The notes: generated by a model from the letters alone, not told the origin. Shown: positions 26,772 to 35,081, counted from the first letter of the stretch. The stretch: DNA of 64,000 nt from JAAZAI01 sp050942875 (GCA_050942875.1 JBMNOD010000005.1:11959-75958); one strand, 5' to 3'. Translations and numbers: made by a program.

Positions 26772-27854
26772 TTACCGCTGGATGCGCGCGGAGGCGCCTT
26801 TGGCGACGGCCTTGACCTGGTCGAGGGTGGCCATGGTGGTGTCGCCGGGGTACGTGGTGAGCAGGGCGCCGTGCGCCCAGCCGAGGCGGACCGCCTCGTC
26901 CGGCGTCGCGCCGGTCAGCAGGCCGTGGAAGAGGCCGGCGGCGAAGCCGTCGCCGCCGCCGACGCGGTCGTACACGTCGAGCTCGCAGACGGGGGCCTGC
27001 GCCACCTCGCCGTTGATCCAGGCCACGGCGCTCCAACTGTGGCGGTTGGTGGAATGCACCTCGCGCAACGTCGTGGCGACGACCTTGACGTTGGGATGGA
27101 TCTTCGTGACCTTGCCGATCATGCTGATGAAGGCGGAGGGGTCGAGGGACGACTTGGCCTCCACCTCGGGGCCGGGGATGCCGAGGCTCGTCTGCAGATC
27201 CTCTTCGTTGCCGACGAGCACGTCGACGTAGGGGAGGATCGTCTTCAGCGTCTTGACCGCCTGGGCGTTGCCGCCGAGGATGTTCCAGAGCTTGACGCGG
27301 TAGTTGAGGTCGAACGAGACGATGGCGCCGGATGCCTTGGCTGCCTTCATGCCGGCGGCGATGACCGCCGGGGTCGATTCGGACAGCGCCGCGAAGATGC
27401 CGCCGCTGTGGAACCAGCGCACGCCCTCGGCGAAGATGGCGTCCCAGTCGAAGTCGTCCGCCTTGAGCTGCGCGGCGGCTTCGTTGCAGCGGTTGTAGAA
27501 CACGACCGGGGCGCGGACGCCGCAGCCGCGGTCGCTGTAGACGGTGGCCATGTTGGGGCCGTGGACGCCGTCGTGCTTGAAGTGCTTGTAGTAGGGCTTC
27601 ACGCCCATGGCGCGCACGCGCTCGGCGATGAGGTCGCCGAGCGGGTAGTCCACCATCGCGGTGGCGATGCCGGTCTTGTGGCCGAAGCAGTCCGCCAGGT
27701 TGGCGGCGACATTGAACTCCCCGCCGCTGACATGGATGTCGCAGTGGCTGGCCTTGCGGAACGGAACCACGCCTGGATCGAGCCGATGGACCAAAGCCCC
27801 GAGGGAGAGAAAATCAAGTGCGCCTTGCTTTTTAATCGTCATGCCGTAATTCAT
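26772..27854 (-). CDS. kdgK: PfkB-family sugar kinase, probably 2-dehydro-3-deoxygluconokinase
   Basis: 360 residues from MNYGMTIKKQGALDFLSLGA. PfkB signatures: VSGGEFNVAANLADCFG (motif 1, near 46) and the catalytic DVYDRVGGGDGFAAGLFHGLL near 305. The middle GIFAALSESTPAVIAAGMKAAKASGAIVSFDLNYR resembles KDG kinases (SFDLNYR-LW). It phosphorylates 2-keto-3-deoxygluconate or a close keto-sugar acid. The downstream gnd and LarA-like genes support sugar-acid catabolism. Its own promoter is at 27957-27985. A start 47 codons upstream would lie nearly at the promoter and adds a basic, unlikely N-terminus, so it was not used. Confidence 0.87.
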   Translation of the reverse strand: MNYGMTIKKQGALDFLSLGALVHRLDPGVVPFRKASHCDIHVSGGEFNVAANLADCFGHKTGIATAMVDYPLGDLIAERVRAMGVKPYYKHFKHDGVHGPNMATVYSDRGCGVRAPVVFYNRCNEAAAQLKADDFDWDAIFAEGVRWFHSGGIFAALSESTPAVIAAGMKAAKASGAIVSFDLNYRVKLWNILGGNAQAVKTLKTILPYVDVLVGNEEDLQTSLGIPGPEVEAKSSLDPSAFISMIGKVTKIHPNVKVVATTLREVHSTNRHSWSAVAWINGEVAQAPVCELDVYDRVGGGDGFAAGLFHGLLTGATPDEAVRLGWAHGALLTTYPGDTTMATLDQVKAVAKGASARIQR

Positions 27855-27956
27855 CGTGTGCCTGTGTCTTTCTTGCTTTGTCCTGTTTTCGCGCCAATTC
27901 AGCGCTTCAGACGTCCTCCGAGACGCCCGCCGATAGCAGGACTTCGACAGTCTCCG

Positions 27957-27985
27957 AGAATACCAAAACGGCCTTTGCTCGTCAA
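27957..27985 (-). promoter_or_regulatory. kdgK promoter
   Basis: Minus strand: TTGACG (27980-27985), 17-nt spacer, TATTCT (27957-27962). The roughly 100-nt leader to the start codon shows no recognised riboswitch. Confidence 0.6.
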
Positions 27986-28006
27986 CTGTTGGCAATCGGC
28001 CAGCGA

Positions 28007-28022
28007 CAAAGCGACAAAGTTG
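28007..28022. repeat. CGACAAAG tandem pair
   Basis: Two direct copies of CGACAAAG in the divergent spacer between kdgK and the esterase gene, the same 8-mer as at 26714-26745 and, complemented, at 16086-16137. Confidence 0.5.
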
Positions 28023-28074
28023 TCTGCAGTTTACTAGGGAGTGTTTGGGTTTTGGGGAGAGCCCTTTCTGAATC

Positions 28075-28104
28075 TTGCCCCATGAGTGACCAATCGGCTA
28101 TACT
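28075..28104 (+). promoter_or_regulatory. promoter of the SASA esterase gene
   Basis: TTGCCC (28075-28080), 18-nt spacer, TATACT (28099-28104), about 70 nt ahead of the ATG. Confidence 0.5.
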
Positions 28105-28174
28105 TTGAACTGACATTTTAAGGGGGGCCATTGTGACTGCACGTAAGTGAGATCAACATGCTGGAGAAATAAAC

Positions 28175-29251
28175 ATGAAAATGACAAAGAAAACCGCAGG
28201 GATTATTCTGATTGGCATCAGCGCATTCGCGCTCGCGTTGGTGGTGAAGGCGGATGTCCCGATGCCCTCGAAGGAAAAGTTCAAGATCGTCGTGCTGGCC
28301 GGACAAAGCAATATGGCGGGACGCGGGACTCGCGACGCCGAGAGCGCCAAGCCGCATCCGCGCGTGTTGATGATGAACCGGGCGGGCGAGTGGGTGCCGT
28401 GCGTCGATCCCATTCATTTCGATATTGCCAATTCCGGCGTCGGCCCCGGCAAGACGTTTGCCGAGGCGCTTGCTGAGAGCGATCCGACGATCACAGTCGG
28501 CGTTGTTCCTTGCGCGGTTGGCGGCTCGCCGATTTCGGTGTGGGAGCCGGGCAAGTCGTTCTACAAGGGCAAGACCGACTGGCATCCCTACGACGACTGC
28601 CTTGAGCGAACGAAGAAGGCGATGGAGCAGGGCACGTTGGCGGCGATCCTTTGGCATCAGGGCGAGTCGGATTGCAGTCGTAAAGGAGGCTATCTCTATC
28701 AAGTGCGCTTTCCACTGCTCGTTTTGCGTCTGCGCAAGGAATTCGATGCCGAGGGCGTCCCGCTTATTGTTGGCGGCCTTGCCCAAAAGAAAGTGTCGGG
28801 ATTTTTTGGCAAAATCATTTCCAACTGCCAGACCCTGACGTGCGAGTATCTTTACGGTCCAGGTCGGTTTGTCCCCGCGAGGGCTGACTACTCTCTGCAA
28901 CCGGATGGCATCCACTTTTCGACCAAGTCGCAGCGAGATTTCGGCAAACGATACTTTGAGGCCTTTGTCAACGTGAAAAAGGCGATGGCGGAGGATCCGC
29001 AATACTGGAAGAAGCTCACGCCGCCCGCCACGCTGGCGCCCAAGGGGTCTGTCCCCTATTTTGTGCTTGCAGTCGGCTGCCGCATCTGCTATTCTGCCCT
29101 CAAACGCCTGAAAAAGCGTCCAATTCGAACGAAAGAGGTGCATCATGAGAATGCCAAGAGTTCTTGCACAAGGAGAGGGAATTTACCACGTCATCAGCCG
29201 AATCTCCGGCCAGCGATTTCTGCTCGATGCCGAGGAGAAGCCTCGGCTTGA
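28175..29251 (+). CDS. secreted SASA-domain carbohydrate esterase with REP-derived C-terminus
   Basis: 358 residues. N-terminal hydrophobic segment (residues about 4-27, KKTAGIILIGISAFALAL) as signal/anchor. SGNH-type esterase blocks: VVLAGQSNMAGRG (block I serine), VGVVPCAVGGSPI (block II glycine), LWHQGESD (block III region), and DGIHFSTKSQRDFGKRY with the catalytic Asp/His. It removes acetyl groups from sialic acid or xylan-like glycans. After KKLTPPATLAP the frame runs into the repeat GGGGTCTGTCCCCTAT (29044-29059) and on for 65 residues of low quality (RICYSALKRLKKRP..., ending CRGEASA). It overlaps the transposase gene by 107 nt. The native stop seems to have been replaced when the RAYT unit arrived. 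Confidence 0.82.
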   Translation: MKMTKKTAGIILIGISAFALALVVKADVPMPSKEKFKIVVLAGQSNMAGRGTRDAESAKPHPRVLMMNRAGEWVPCVDPIHFDIANSGVGPGKTFAEALAESDPTITVGVVPCAVGGSPISVWEPGKSFYKGKTDWHPYDDCLERTKKAMEQGTLAAILWHQGESDCSRKGGYLYQVRFPLLVLRLRKEFDAEGVPLIVGGLAQKKVSGFFGKIISNCQTLTCEYLYGPGRFVPARADYSLQPDGIHFSTKSQRDFGKRYFEAFVNVKKAMAEDPQYWKKLTPPATLAPKGSVPYFVLAVGCRICYSALKRLKKRPIRTKEVHHENAKSSCTRRGNLPRHQPNLRPAISARCRGEASA

Positions 29252-30493
29252 GTGGCTGATGAACGCCGCCGCTGGGTTTTCCGGCGTCGACATCCTTGCT
29301 TACGCCTTCATGGACAACCACTTCCACATTCTTGTGAAGGTGCCATTACCACAGCTTGTCGCCGACCAAGAGCTCTTTCGGCGCATGCGCCTGCTCTACG
29401 GCAAGAAGAAGACGGACCGCATCTTGGCCGAATGGGATCTGTGGGAGAAGAAAGACATGGCGGGCAGGGTTGTCGATGCCAAGGCAGCGTTGCGGCGTCG
29501 CATGTACGATCTCTCACAGTTCTGCAAAACGTTCAAGGAAACGTTTTCGATGATGTACAACGACCGCCACGATCACAGCGGCACGATCTGGGGGTCGCGC
29601 TTCAAGAGCATCCTCCTCTCGCCCGACTACAGCACGATCATGACCGTCGCCGCCTACATCAACCTCAACCCCGTCCGTGCCGATGTGGTCGGGGATCCCG
29701 GCGAGTACCCGTGGTCGGGCTATGGCGCTGCAAGGCAAGGCAAAGGTTTTGCTCGCAAAGGCATGTGCAATCTCGTCGGCACGGCGCTTGGGCTTGGAAA
29801 AGACGTGCCGTTTGAGGTTGCGCTTGCTGCCTGCGATGCTGCATTGGAAGGGTATGTCGATGCTCCTGAATCGGTCGGCGACATCACGGCGAATGCTGCC
29901 AAGCGCGACCCCGACAACGAGTCGGAATTCGATGCCGCCAAGGTCGATGCGGCCATCAAGGAAGGCAAGTCGGTGTCGCTTTTCGAGGCGATACGTTGTA
30001 AAGTGCGCTACTTTAGCCATGGCGTTGCAGTCGGCCCGGCTTCGTTTGTGATTGAGATCGTCAGGCGCCTTGCGGCGGGGAAGGACACCAAGCGCAAGTG
30101 CGCCGGGTGTGACGATTTGGAGCTCTACACGGCGCGACCTTTGCGTGGCGGCGACGAGCTGAGCGTGCCTAAAAGCCACATTGCTTAGCCTAAACGTCGC
30201 TCCTCCTAGTCGACATCCTGAAAAATCAAGCAGTTAATGCTTTGAAACAGACCACAGAAGTGAGCTTCATCTTCTGCTGGGAAAATTTGCGTCTAAAGTC
30301 TGTTAAAAAGCCTTGATTTCACCAAAACGTCTCGAAATTCCGTCTCCAACAGCTCAACGCTCACGTTATTCAGCGCAAGGTAATGGAATCTCCGCTTCAT
30401 GGAACTGAATTTCGACATGCATAGCCAAGACAATAGTAGCGAATGGCGTTTACGGAGCATTTTTTTGAAATGCCTTTGGGGTCTGTCCCCTAT
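29044..30493 (+). mobile_element. RAYT unit bounded by identical 16-nt REP cores
   Basis: The palindromic core GGGGTCTGTCCCCTAT occurs at 29044-29059 and 30478-30493 in the same orientation, with the tyrosine transposase gene between. GGGG/CCCC pair around TCTGT. Shorter matches occur at 46022-46031 (GGGGTCTGTC) and 40316-40325 (GGTCTGTCCC). The left copy lies inside the esterase reading frame. Confidence 0.7.
29145..30188 (+). CDS. REP-associated tyrosine transposase (RAYT, Y1/IS200-like)
   Basis: 347 residues. Opens with MRMPRVLAQGEGIYHVISR, typical of RAYT (YHVISR). The HUH motif is DNHFHILV (H59, H61); the nucleophile is Y171 in VAAYINLNPVRADVV; and SGTIWGSRFKSILL is the conserved strand between. 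The C-terminal 130 residues form the extra domain seen in long RAYTs. Such enzymes cut single-stranded REP hairpins and are thought to spread REPs, not to act as ordinary insertion sequences. AGAGGTGCATC precedes the ATG, and the gene is complete. Flanking REP cores at 29044 and 30478 are its likely substrates. It may also act on the hairpins found elsewhere in the window, which is inference. Confidence 0.92.
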   Translation: MRMPRVLAQGEGIYHVISRISGQRFLLDAEEKPRLEWLMNAAAGFSGVDILAYAFMDNHFHILVKVPLPQLVADQELFRRMRLLYGKKKTDRILAEWDLWEKKDMAGRVVDAKAALRRRMYDLSQFCKTFKETFSMMYNDRHDHSGTIWGSRFKSILLSPDYSTIMTVAAYINLNPVRADVVGDPGEYPWSGYGAARQGKGFARKGMCNLVGTALGLGKDVPFEVALAACDAALEGYVDAPESVGDITANAAKRDPDNESEFDAAKVDAAIKEGKSVSLFEAIRCKVRYFSHGVAVGPASFVIEIVRRLAAGKDTKRKCAGCDDLELYTARPLRGGDELSVPKSHIA

Positions 30494-30530
30494 ACAACCC
30501 TGTACCAATCATATACAACCCTGTACCAAT
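30491..30530. repeat. tandem direct repeat after the right REP core
   Basis: TATACAACCCTGTACCAAT at 30491-30509 and again at 30512-30530, identical over 19 nt with a 21-nt period, overlapping the end of the REP core. Confidence 0.75.
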
Positions 30531-30531
30531 A

Positions 30532-30579
30532 CCCCGCCAGCCAGTAGCCAGCGCGTGCGCTGGCTACTGGCTGGCGGGG
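30532..30579. repeat. perfect 48-nt palindrome
   Basis: Two exact 23-nt arms (30532-30554 and 30557-30579) around a 2-nt centre GT. The arm begins CCCCGCCAGCCAGTAGCCAG. No T-run follows either arm (next bases are AGGGGATAA), so it is not a standard terminator. It lies 29 nt upstream of the -35 of the next gene. Confidence 0.85.
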
Positions 30580-30607
30580 AGGGGATAAGCCTGGGTTTCA
30601 CAAGCGG

Positions 30608-30636
30608 TTGACAGGGGCGGCTCATTGGAATATAGT
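30608..30636 (+). promoter_or_regulatory. promoter of the glycoside hydrolase gene
   Basis: TTGACA (30608-30613), 17-nt spacer, TATAGT (30631-30636): nearly ideal sigma-70 promoter. It leaves a leader of about 77 nt. Confidence 0.85.
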
Positions 30637-30719
30637 AGAGTTCATGCCGTTTTCCGGGTCATATTGCAACGCCCCGCGAGTCGCGTGGGGTTAAATGGAG
30701 AGTCGTAGACTATTAGACT

Positions 30720-33275
30720 ATGAATATGAATAAATTTGCGATCAGTCTTTCCCACCTCACGTGTGGCGCCGTCATGGCCGTCGCCTTCGGAGCCGCCCAT
30801 GTTGGCGCCGCGGCTGGCCCGGCCGCGCCGTTGCCCAGCCCGACGATCCCCGACGTCATGGGCGTGCAGCTCAAGAACGGGCCCGATTGGACGCGCAAGC
30901 GTCTTGAGGAAGCGCAGGCGATGGGCTTTCGAATCGTTCGCAAGGGCATGTACTGGGGATCGGTCGAGAAGACACGGGGCGTCTATGATTTCTCCGACTA
31001 CGACGAGCAGATGGCTTGCGCGAAGCAGCTCGATCTCACGGTCGTCGTGACGCTCTTTGGCGGCAATGCGCTTTTTGAAAAGAAGGAAGGCGTCAGGGGG
31101 GTGGTCACCGAGGAGGGGCGTCAGGGCTTCGCCCGGTTCGCCGCCGCCGCCGCCGCGCGCTACAAGGGGCAGAAGGTTCTTTTCGAGATCTGGAACGAGC
31201 CGAACGTCCGCACGTTCTGGGGTTCCCATGGCACGCACAACACGAAGCCGTTTGCCGATGAATATTCGGCGCTGGTGAACGTGGTCGTCCCCGCCATGCT
31301 CGAGGCCGATCCGGATTGCTTCGTTCTTGCGGGATCCGTTTCCAACTACTGGGAGCCGAGCTACCAGTGGACGGAGTTCTGCTTCCAGAACGGCGTCCTC
31401 AAGTCGGGCATTCGCGGCTGGTCGGTCCATCCCTACGGCGTGCGCACGCCGGAGGAGCATGCGATCGGCCATGCGCGCACGCGCGAGCTGCTTGTGAAAC
31501 ACGGCGCGCCCGATCTGCCCATCGTGAACACGGAGCGCGGCTATTCGGTGGCGAAGACCGAGACGGGCGAAGGCTGGTCGGGCGGCGAGGCGGGCAGGAC
31601 GCTCGGCCACCAGGCGTCGCAGTTCGTCCGCCAGCTTCTCGTCGATCAGCTCTGCGGCGTCCGCTTTTCGGTCTGGTACGAGTGGGGCGGCAACGAGAAC
31701 TTCGGGTTCTGGAATCCGGACGGCTCCCCGCGCCCCGTGGTGGCGTCGATCCGGCAGCTCATTGAAGAACTGGGCGGCTATCGCGTCGTCAGGCGTCTCG
31801 AGTCGGATTCGAAGCTCGACTACCTCCTGCTCTGCGAGAATGCGAACGGGGCTCGCAAGCTTGCCGCCTGGACGGCGCCGCCTCCGGGCGGCTCGCCGGA
31901 CGAGGCCTGGGAGCACGAGGCGGCCCTTGACCTGGGCGCCGGCGTGAAGCCGCTCGCCCTCAAGCTGGGCGCCCACCCGGCGTACATCGCCTTGCCGCCC
32001 GGCGCGAAGCCCGGCAAGAGCGTGACGACGACGCCACGCCCCGTTCCCGAGGCCGTTGCGGTCGCGACGCCGGCAGGAGGCGTCGACCTCAAGGTGTTCG
32101 AGGAAGGGCGGTCGTGGACGTTCACCAAGAACACGGGGGACGGCTCGTTCACGCTCGGGCGCGATGCGGACGGCACGCCCATCGGCATCCTGTCGTATGA
32201 CTTCACGAAATCGAAGAGCAAGACGACCCCCTACGTGATCGCCTCGACGACGCTCGACGCCGTCGGCCCCTGCGATGCGCTGACGTTCTTTGCGCGCGCG
32301 CCTCTTGCGCAGCAGCTCACGTTCCGCGTCGTTGACAGCACGGGGCAGACGTTGCAGTTCAAGACGCGCGTGAAGGGGACGGGCGGATGGGAGCCGATCC
32401 GCTTCCCGCTCGACCGGAGACTGGAGCGTTGGGATGGCGCGAACGACGGTTATGCGCACTTCCCGCTGAAGGCGCTGCTGTTCAGCGTGCCGAAGCCGGG
32501 CGGCACGCTCGTCGGCAAGGTGGAATACGCCGGCTTTTCGGCGGTCGGCTCCGGCGCCTCGGCGCGTCCGGCACCGGCGCAAGCGCCTGCCGTGGCCGCG
32601 CCTGGGTCTGCAGATCCTGCCGCGGCCGCGCCTGCGGCGGGCGGCGGCATGACCGTCAAGCTCTACGATGCCAAGACGGGCGAGCTGGCGATGACGGGCG
32701 TGGTCGAAGGCGCCTCCGCGCCTGCGGCTCCGTCTTCCGCCTCCGCGTCGGCATCGGCGCCGGCGCTTGCGCCGGCGGCGGTCCCGGTCGAGACGCTGCC
32801 GCCGGGCGGCATGGCGCTGAAGCTCTTTGACGGCGACGTGGCCTGGAACTTCGTGAAGAACACGGGCGAGGGCTCCTTCACGCTGACGAAGGATCCCGAA
32901 GGGCGCGGCGTCGGCGTGATGGCCTACGACTTCTCGAAGTCGAAGGCGAGGAGCACGCCCTACGTGCTGGCGTCGGCGCCGGTCTCCATTCCGGGCGGGA
33001 CGCAGATCACGATGCAGGTGCGCACGGCGATTCCGCAGCGGCTGACCTTCCGCGTCGTGGATTCCACGGGGCAGACCTTGCAGTACAAGACGAAGACGGT
33101 CGGGCAGGGGGCTTGGGAGACGGTTCGCTTCCCGCTTGACCGGAAGCTGGAGCGTTGGGACGGCGCGAACGACGGCTTCGTGCATTTCCCGATCAAGAGC
33201 GTCGTCTTCAGCGTGCCGCAGCCCGCCGGGGTTTCCCGGGGCGCCGTCGAATACGCAGAGGCCGTGGCAAGGTAA
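30720..33275 (+). CDS. secreted clan-A glycoside hydrolase (GH5/GH39-like) with duplicated C-terminal domain
   Basis: 851 residues. Signal peptide 1-32 (FGAAHVGAAA). TIM-barrel catalytic domain about 42-385: the proton donor is E160 in LFEIWNEPN, the likely nucleophile is E272 in VNTERGYS, with HPYG (237-240) and WYEWGG (319-324) lining the site. Two copies of a roughly 155-residue beta-rich domain follow (about 455-610 and 696-850), each with DGSFTL or EGSFTL, TPYV, QLTFRVVDSTGQTLQ or RLTFRVVDSTGQTLQ, and LERWDGANDG. An 85-residue Ala/Pro/Ser linker joins them. The repeats look like a carbohydrate-binding module, but I recognise no named family. It probably cleaves a beta-linked polysaccharide outside the cell. 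Exact GH family is unsure. Confidence 0.87.
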   Translation: MNMNKFAISLSHLTCGAVMAVAFGAAHVGAAAGPAAPLPSPTIPDVMGVQLKNGPDWTRKRLEEAQAMGFRIVRKGMYWGSVEKTRGVYDFSDYDEQMACAKQLDLTVVVTLFGGNALFEKKEGVRGVVTEEGRQGFARFAAAAAARYKGQKVLFEIWNEPNVRTFWGSHGTHNTKPFADEYSALVNVVVPAMLEADPDCFVLAGSVSNYWEPSYQWTEFCFQNGVLKSGIRGWSVHPYGVRTPEEHAIGHARTRELLVKHGAPDLPIVNTERGYSVAKTETGEGWSGGEAGRTLGHQASQFVRQLLVDQLCGVRFSVWYEWGGNENFGFWNPDGSPRPVVASIRQLIEELGGYRVVRRLESDSKLDYLLLCENANGARKLAAWTAPPPGGSPDEAWEHEAALDLGAGVKPLALKLGAHPAYIALPPGAKPGKSVTTTPRPVPEAVAVATPAGGVDLKVFEEGRSWTFTKNTGDGSFTLGRDADGTPIGILSYDFTKSKSKTTPYVIASTTLDAVGPCDALTFFARAPLAQQLTFRVVDSTGQTLQFKTRVKGTGGWEPIRFPLDRRLERWDGANDGYAHFPLKALLFSVPKPGGTLVGKVEYAGFSAVGSGASARPAPAQAPAVAAPGSADPAAAAPAAGGGMTVKLYDAKTGELAMTGVVEGASAPAAPSSASASASAPALAPAAVPVETLPPGGMALKLFDGDVAWNFVKNTGEGSFTLTKDPEGRGVGVMAYDFSKSKARSTPYVLASAPVSIPGGTQITMQVRTAIPQRLTFRVVDSTGQTLQYKTKTVGQGAWETVRFPLDRKLERWDGANDGFVHFPIKSVVFSVPQPAGVSRGAVEYAEAVAR

Positions 33276-33326
33276 GGTGTGGAATTTGAACCGGCGAGCA
33301 ACCGCGCGCCAGAAAGGAATGCGATC

Positions 33327-35027
33327 ATGAAAAAGTGGATTTCCCAGTCAACAACCGTCCGACGGGCGAGTGTTAAAATCGGGGCGTTCGCCCTTGGGTT
33401 CGTTTGGGCGATGTCGTCCGCCATCGCGCAAGTCTCCTGGGTGGGGGACGCGACGCTGGACGACGCGTGGGAGACGGGCGCGAACTGGAGTTCTGGGGTG
33501 GCGCCCACGAACACGGACGACGTCGTGATCAACGCGGGAAGCAGCGTGCTCAATCCCGTCGTGATTTCCACGGCCGGCCAAAGCGCGAAGACGCTCAAGC
33601 TCGGCTCCGCCGCGGACGGGTTCGGCGCCTTGCTGATGGCGGGCGGGGACTTCTCCGCTCCCGGTGCGTTTCTCATCGGCGATGCGGGGGAAGGGCATTT
33701 GACCGTGACAAACGGCCTGTTGGCGACCAGTGGCTCCATTTCGCTTGGACACGCCAGCTCGGGAACGGGCGCCCTTTTCATGGAGGGGGGGAAGATGGGA
33801 TGCGCCAACAAATTTTACATTGGCAACTCGGGAACCGGAACCGTCGTCCTCGCGGGCGGGACGCTCTACACGTCAGGGAATTTCTACGATCCCATTCTCG
33901 GCAATTCTGCGGGGTCACAAGGGTTTTTGGTCGTTTCAAACGGGACGTTCAGCTCGGGGTATGCCTTCTACGTCGGGGCTTCCGGATCCGGGCATTTGGT
34001 CCAGGTCGGCGGAGACATCTCAATGACGCGGCAGTTTTATGTCGGATCGGGGTCGTCGGGCTCGGGCAAGGTGGATTTCGGCGGCGGCACGTTCAAAGTG
34101 GCTCGCGAATGCCATGTCGGATTCTCGGGCCATGGGGAGCTGAATGTCTTCGAAGGGGCGGATGTGACGTTGGGACGCTGCTTGAGGGCAGGGGTTAACG
34201 CCGGCGCCGTTGGGGTGGTTCGCACGGATGCCGTGACAATCAAGGGGACGGAGCACTATCCCTACGTCGTGGGCGATGCCGGGCACGGGGAGATGCATCC
34301 GAAAGGGACGACGTTCGGGACGAACCGCGCTGGATTGCAGGTCCGCTTGTCCGAGTCGGCGCATGGGCTCGTCAATGGATGGGGGAAGTGGCATTCGATT
34401 GTGGCCGCCAACTACAAGGTCGGCGTCAACATCAACAATGGCTTGATCGTGGCGAACGGTTTTGGCGAGGATCGCGACCTGGACTTCTCCGCCTACGTCG
34501 CGTCGGTTGACGCCAGCTCGACGACCAATTCCATCGAGAACACGTCGACGAACGGCTGGTATGCGGTGAATGGCGGACGCCTGGTGCTCGGGGGGATCGA
34601 CCTCGGCGCCGGAAGCGACGTCGGCGCGAGCTGGGGCGAGGCGATCGGCGACACCGAGATCGATCTGGTCAACAGCGCGCGATTCGAGTTTGGAAACATC
34701 GCGACAGCGGGGCGGCTGGTCGGGAAGCTCCTGGCGGCTGACCGGACCGATGTGCCCTCTTTGCCACCCACGGGCACGTGCGTCGGCGTCTGGGATTTCA
34801 GCTTCACCGGCGCCTTCGACACGGTGGACGTGCAGTTGCGGTACGACGACGTCGCGTCCGCCGGGAAGCTTGTCGTGATGAAGCGCTGGAACGACACGGC
34901 TGGATTCTGGGAGTCGCTGCCGACGACCGAGCTTCCGCAAGCCCGCATCCAGGCGTCCGGCCTGGCCGAGCTTGGCCTTTTCGCCGCTTTTGCCGGCGAT
35001 CATCCGACGCTGATCATCGTGAGATAG
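33327..35027 (+). CDS. secreted strand-repeat (autotransporter-like) surface protein, ends in TLIIVR
   Basis: 566 residues from MKKWISQSTTVRRASVKIGA, with AAAGGA ahead. Signal peptide to SSAIAQ. The body is a ladder of short beta repeats with G-x-L-x-V-x-x-G periodicity: LTVTNGLLATSGSISLGHA, GALFMEGGKMGCANKFYIGN, TVVLAGGTLYTSG, FLVVSNGTFSSGYAFYVGAS, so a right-handed beta-helix is likely. A jelly-roll-like C-terminal domain follows (CVGVWDFSFTGAFDTVDVQLRY, AGKLVVMKRWND). The extreme C-terminus is GDHPTLIIVR. No outer-membrane barrel or PEP-CTERM is present. The gene lies 51 nt after the glycoside hydrolase and 54 nt before a protein of the same type, so the three may be co-expressed. Confidence 0.82.
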   Translation: MKKWISQSTTVRRASVKIGAFALGFVWAMSSAIAQVSWVGDATLDDAWETGANWSSGVAPTNTDDVVINAGSSVLNPVVISTAGQSAKTLKLGSAADGFGALLMAGGDFSAPGAFLIGDAGEGHLTVTNGLLATSGSISLGHASSGTGALFMEGGKMGCANKFYIGNSGTGTVVLAGGTLYTSGNFYDPILGNSAGSQGFLVVSNGTFSSGYAFYVGASGSGHLVQVGGDISMTRQFYVGSGSSGSGKVDFGGGTFKVARECHVGFSGHGELNVFEGADVTLGRCLRAGVNAGAVGVVRTDAVTIKGTEHYPYVVGDAGHGEMHPKGTTFGTNRAGLQVRLSESAHGLVNGWGKWHSIVAANYKVGVNINNGLIVANGFGEDRDLDFSAYVASVDASSTTNSIENTSTNGWYAVNGGRLVLGGIDLGAGSDVGASWGEAIGDTEIDLVNSARFEFGNIATAGRLVGKLLAADRTDVPSLPPTGTCVGVWDFSFTGAFDTVDVQLRYDDVASAGKLVVMKRWNDTAGFWESLPTTELPQARIQASGLAELGLFAAFAGDHPTLIIVR

Positions 35028-35081
35028 CGGGGGTCGGCGCAGACAAATGGAGCGCAACACGAAAACAGAAAGGAGCAGGCG

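Larger units (their letters stand above)
30189..30719. other. 531-nt intergenic region downstream of the RAYT
   Basis: Holds the right REP core, a tandem 19-nt direct repeat, a perfect 48-nt palindrome and the promoter of the glycoside hydrolase. The first 280 nt (30189-30470) are AT-richer and show no gene or repeat that I can name. Confidence 0.5.

Noticed and set aside
29044..29059. GGGGTCTGTCCCC as a riboswitch or terminator of the esterase gene
   Set aside because: Too short to be a riboswitch, no T-run, and an identical copy on the far side of the RAYT explains it better as a REP core.
30293..30508. 71-codon minus-strand frame after the RAYT
   Set aside because: It spans the REP core and has no homologous features; probably chance in AT-richer DNA.
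30642..33185. Long Arg/Ala-rich minus-strand frame opposite the glycoside hydrolase
   Set aside because: Shadow of high GC3 on the real gene; no domain and no start signal.
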